Shown piece by piece: positions 5,729 through 7,055 of a stretch of 7,055 nucleotides of DNA. Location: assembly GCA_964511215.1 (NCBI GenBank), contig CAZEER010000090.1:1-7055 (forward strand), given 5' to 3'. The stretch is from CAZEER01 sp964511215. Lineage in GTDB: Bacteria > Fidelibacterota > Marinisomatia > Marinisomatales > UBA1611. Numbering within the stretch: the stretch's first letter is position 1; the number at the start of each line of letters is the position of its first letter. The notes beneath the pieces are model-generated. The model was not told the DNA's origin, ran no database searches, and was given only the letters and a program-made list of their open reading frames with translations. A program made the translations under genes and the position numbers.

Positions 5729-7044
5729 AGAAGATCATTTTATTTGTTTTTGTCTCCCTCCTTTTTTCAAATAATCAGATACCTGGAACTGATCAAAAAA
5801 GACCAATACTTTTACGTGGAGGTACTCTTCACACAGTTGTAGGAGATATCCTAGAAGAGCATGACCTTTTATTTGCAGAAGGAAAGATAATTACTGTTGA
5901 AGAACAAATACAGCCTTCGCCTGGAACAGATGTATTTGATATTTATGGCAAACATGTAGTGCCTGGGTTTATTGCTGGTTATACTAGAATAGGTCTTACA
6001 GAAATATCTGCGGTTAAACAAACCAACGATCATTCTGAGGCTGGAAATATCAACCCAAATGTAAGAGCAAATGTAGCCTACAATCCTGACTCAGACTTAA
6101 TTCCTGTTACTCGCTCAAATGGTATATTAATAGTTAATTCTTCTCCTTCATCAGGGAGAATACCTGGACAATCATCGGTTATGTTGCTTGATGGATGGAC
6201 ATGGGAGGATGCAACATTAAAACATCCTGCTGCACTAAACTTAAATTGGCCCAATATGCGTTTTGATTTTAGAAAAAGTGCAAAAAAGAAAGAAAAAATA
6301 CAGAGAGATGAATATAATAAATCAATAAGAGAAATAAATTTATTAATAAGAGATGTTAAGGCATATAATCTTAGAAAAAATGCAAAAGAAAGAAAAGCAG
6401 AGAATAAACAAGAAAGTGATCTCAGATTAGAATCGATGATTCCTTTTATAATTTTTAAAGAGTCAATACATGTAAAAGCAAATGATGTACGTCAAATTGA
6501 AGCTGCAATAAAATGGGCAAATAAACATGAACTTAATATTGTAATTGTTGGTGGTCGCGATGCCTGGATGCTTTCCGAATTATTAGTAAAAAATAATATA
6601 CCAGTGATATTACTAGGTGTTCAGGTAACACCAAGGCGTAGGTTTGAGCCGATCCATTCTCCCTACAAAGCTCCTGCCATACTCTATGAAGCTGGAGTAC
6701 ATTTCTGTATATCCCTTGATCCTGGATATCCCATGGATGGTCATGTTCGAACTTTACCAGATGAAGCCATGCGTGCTCTGACATGGGGATTACCTAAGGA
6801 TCAGGCTCTTCGTTCTATTACACTTTCCGCTGCTGAGATTCTTGGTATTGACGAGCAGGTTGGATCATTGGAACCAGGAAAAGATGCAACTTTTTTTATT
6901 GCAGATTCTGAACCGCTTACCCAAACCACAAACCCAATAAAGGCTTATATTCAAGGTCGTGAGATAGACCTTTCTGATCGCCAAAAGGAACTCTGGGAGA
7001 AATACAAAGAGAAATATCGTCGTTTAGGCAGGCTAATAGACTAA
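5725..7044 (+). CDS. Exported amidohydrolase-like protein, predicted catalytically degenerate
   Basis: The protein has 439 residues. MKKIILFVFVSLLFSNNQ is a signal peptide, so it is periplasmic. The amidohydrolase framework is clear: N-terminal strands (LLFAEGKIITVEE), KHVVPGFIAGYTRIG (76-90), the IVGGRDAW segment (274-281), and the C-terminal ILGIDEQVGSLEPGKDATFFIAD (372-394) returning to the small beta domain. The metal site is broken: Tyr86 and Arg88 stand where HxH is expected, the usual PGFID Asp is Ala84, Lys251 stands for a His, and Gly276/277 for the next His. An Asp (Asp332) may remain at the final ligand position. A long Lys/Glu-rich helical stretch (about 183-232) sits before the second half of the barrel. 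The gene overlaps the 1011-residue gene as ATGA, with AGGA 9 bases upstream, so the two are probably made together and may form a complex. It is likely a non-catalytic partner, though a metal-independent or altered activity cannot be excluded. Confidence 0.88.
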   Translation: MKKIILFVFVSLLFSNNQIPGTDQKRPILLRGGTLHTVVGDILEEHDLLFAEGKIITVEEQIQPSPGTDVFDIYGKHVVPGFIAGYTRIGLTEISAVKQTNDHSEAGNINPNVRANVAYNPDSDLIPVTRSNGILIVNSSPSSGRIPGQSSVMLLDGWTWEDATLKHPAALNLNWPNMRFDFRKSAKKKEKIQRDEYNKSIREINLLIRDVKAYNLRKNAKERKAENKQESDLRLESMIPFIIFKESIHVKANDVRQIEAAIKWANKHELNIVIVGGRDAWMLSELLVKNNIPVILLGVQVTPRRRFEPIHSPYKAPAILYEAGVHFCISLDPGYPMDGHVRTLPDEAMRALTWGLPKDQALRSITLSAAEILGIDEQVGSLEPGKDATFFIADSEPLTQTTNPIKAYIQGREIDLSDRQKELWEKYKEKYRRLGRLID

Positions 7045-7055
7045 GTCTGATATGT

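Noticed and set aside
6533..6784. 83-residue minus-strand open frame inside the 439-residue amidohydrolase-like gene
   Set aside because: It is antisense to a well-supported conserved C-terminal region, has no recognisable motif or ribosome site, and looks like a shadow frame.
2693..7044. Amidohydrolases as the N-formylkynurenine formamidase that follows TDO
   Set aside because: They are on the opposite strand, carry signal peptides while TDO is cytosolic, and lack the cyclase-type or alpha/beta-hydrolase formamidase motifs.
7045..7055. Terminator after the last gene
   Set aside because: Only 11 bases follow the stop, with no hairpin or T-run visible.

Overview
This is an AT-rich window (about one third G+C by eye) with tightly packed bacterial genes: six protein genes in two divergent runs, joined by overlaps of 1-4 bases or a 2-base gap. 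I see no RNA gene, mobile element, CRISPR array or large repeat. The organism is probably a Gram-negative marine-type bacterium of the Bacteroidetes/Chlorobi/Marinimicrobia neighbourhood. The grounds are low GC, a predicted lipoprotein, exported multi-domain amidohydrolases and the overall style of the proteins. Recognisable purine-rich Shine-Dalgarno sites before all three plus-strand genes fit a SAR406/Marinimicrobia-like lineage somewhat better than a classic Bacteroidetes. This placement is inference and of low certainty.

Left, minus strand (1758 down to 1): a small putative lipoprotein with a possible BamE/SmpA-like fold, then tryptophan 2,3-dioxygenase (kynA), then a short-chain dehydrogenase/reductase cut by the window edge. 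The TDO follows the lipoprotein after 2 bases, and the SDR start overlaps the TDO stop (ATGA). This looks like one transcript. TDO opens the kynurenine route of tryptophan breakdown. No other kynurenine-pathway gene is in view, so the SDR's substrate and the lipoprotein's link to TDO are open.

Middle (1759-1880): a short divergent control region, with an A/T tract, a candidate promoter for the right-hand run and a -10-like hexamer for the left-hand run.

Right, plus strand (1881 to 7044): a cytosolic LOG-family nucleotide phosphoribohydrolase-like protein, then two exported amidohydrolase-superfamily proteins of 1011 and 439 residues. The 1011-residue protein is itself two amidohydrolase modules joined by a beta-rich linker domain, so the operon encodes three amidohydrolase modules. 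By motif inspection only one of them, the C-terminal half of the large protein, keeps the HxH, His, His and Asp metal ligands. The other two look like pseudoenzymes. A plausible reading is a periplasmic hydrolase with one active site scaffolded by two degenerate paralogues; the substrate is unknown.

I found no clear new defence or mobile system. The most interesting signal is the one-active, two-degenerate amidohydrolase arrangement and its link to a LOG protein.
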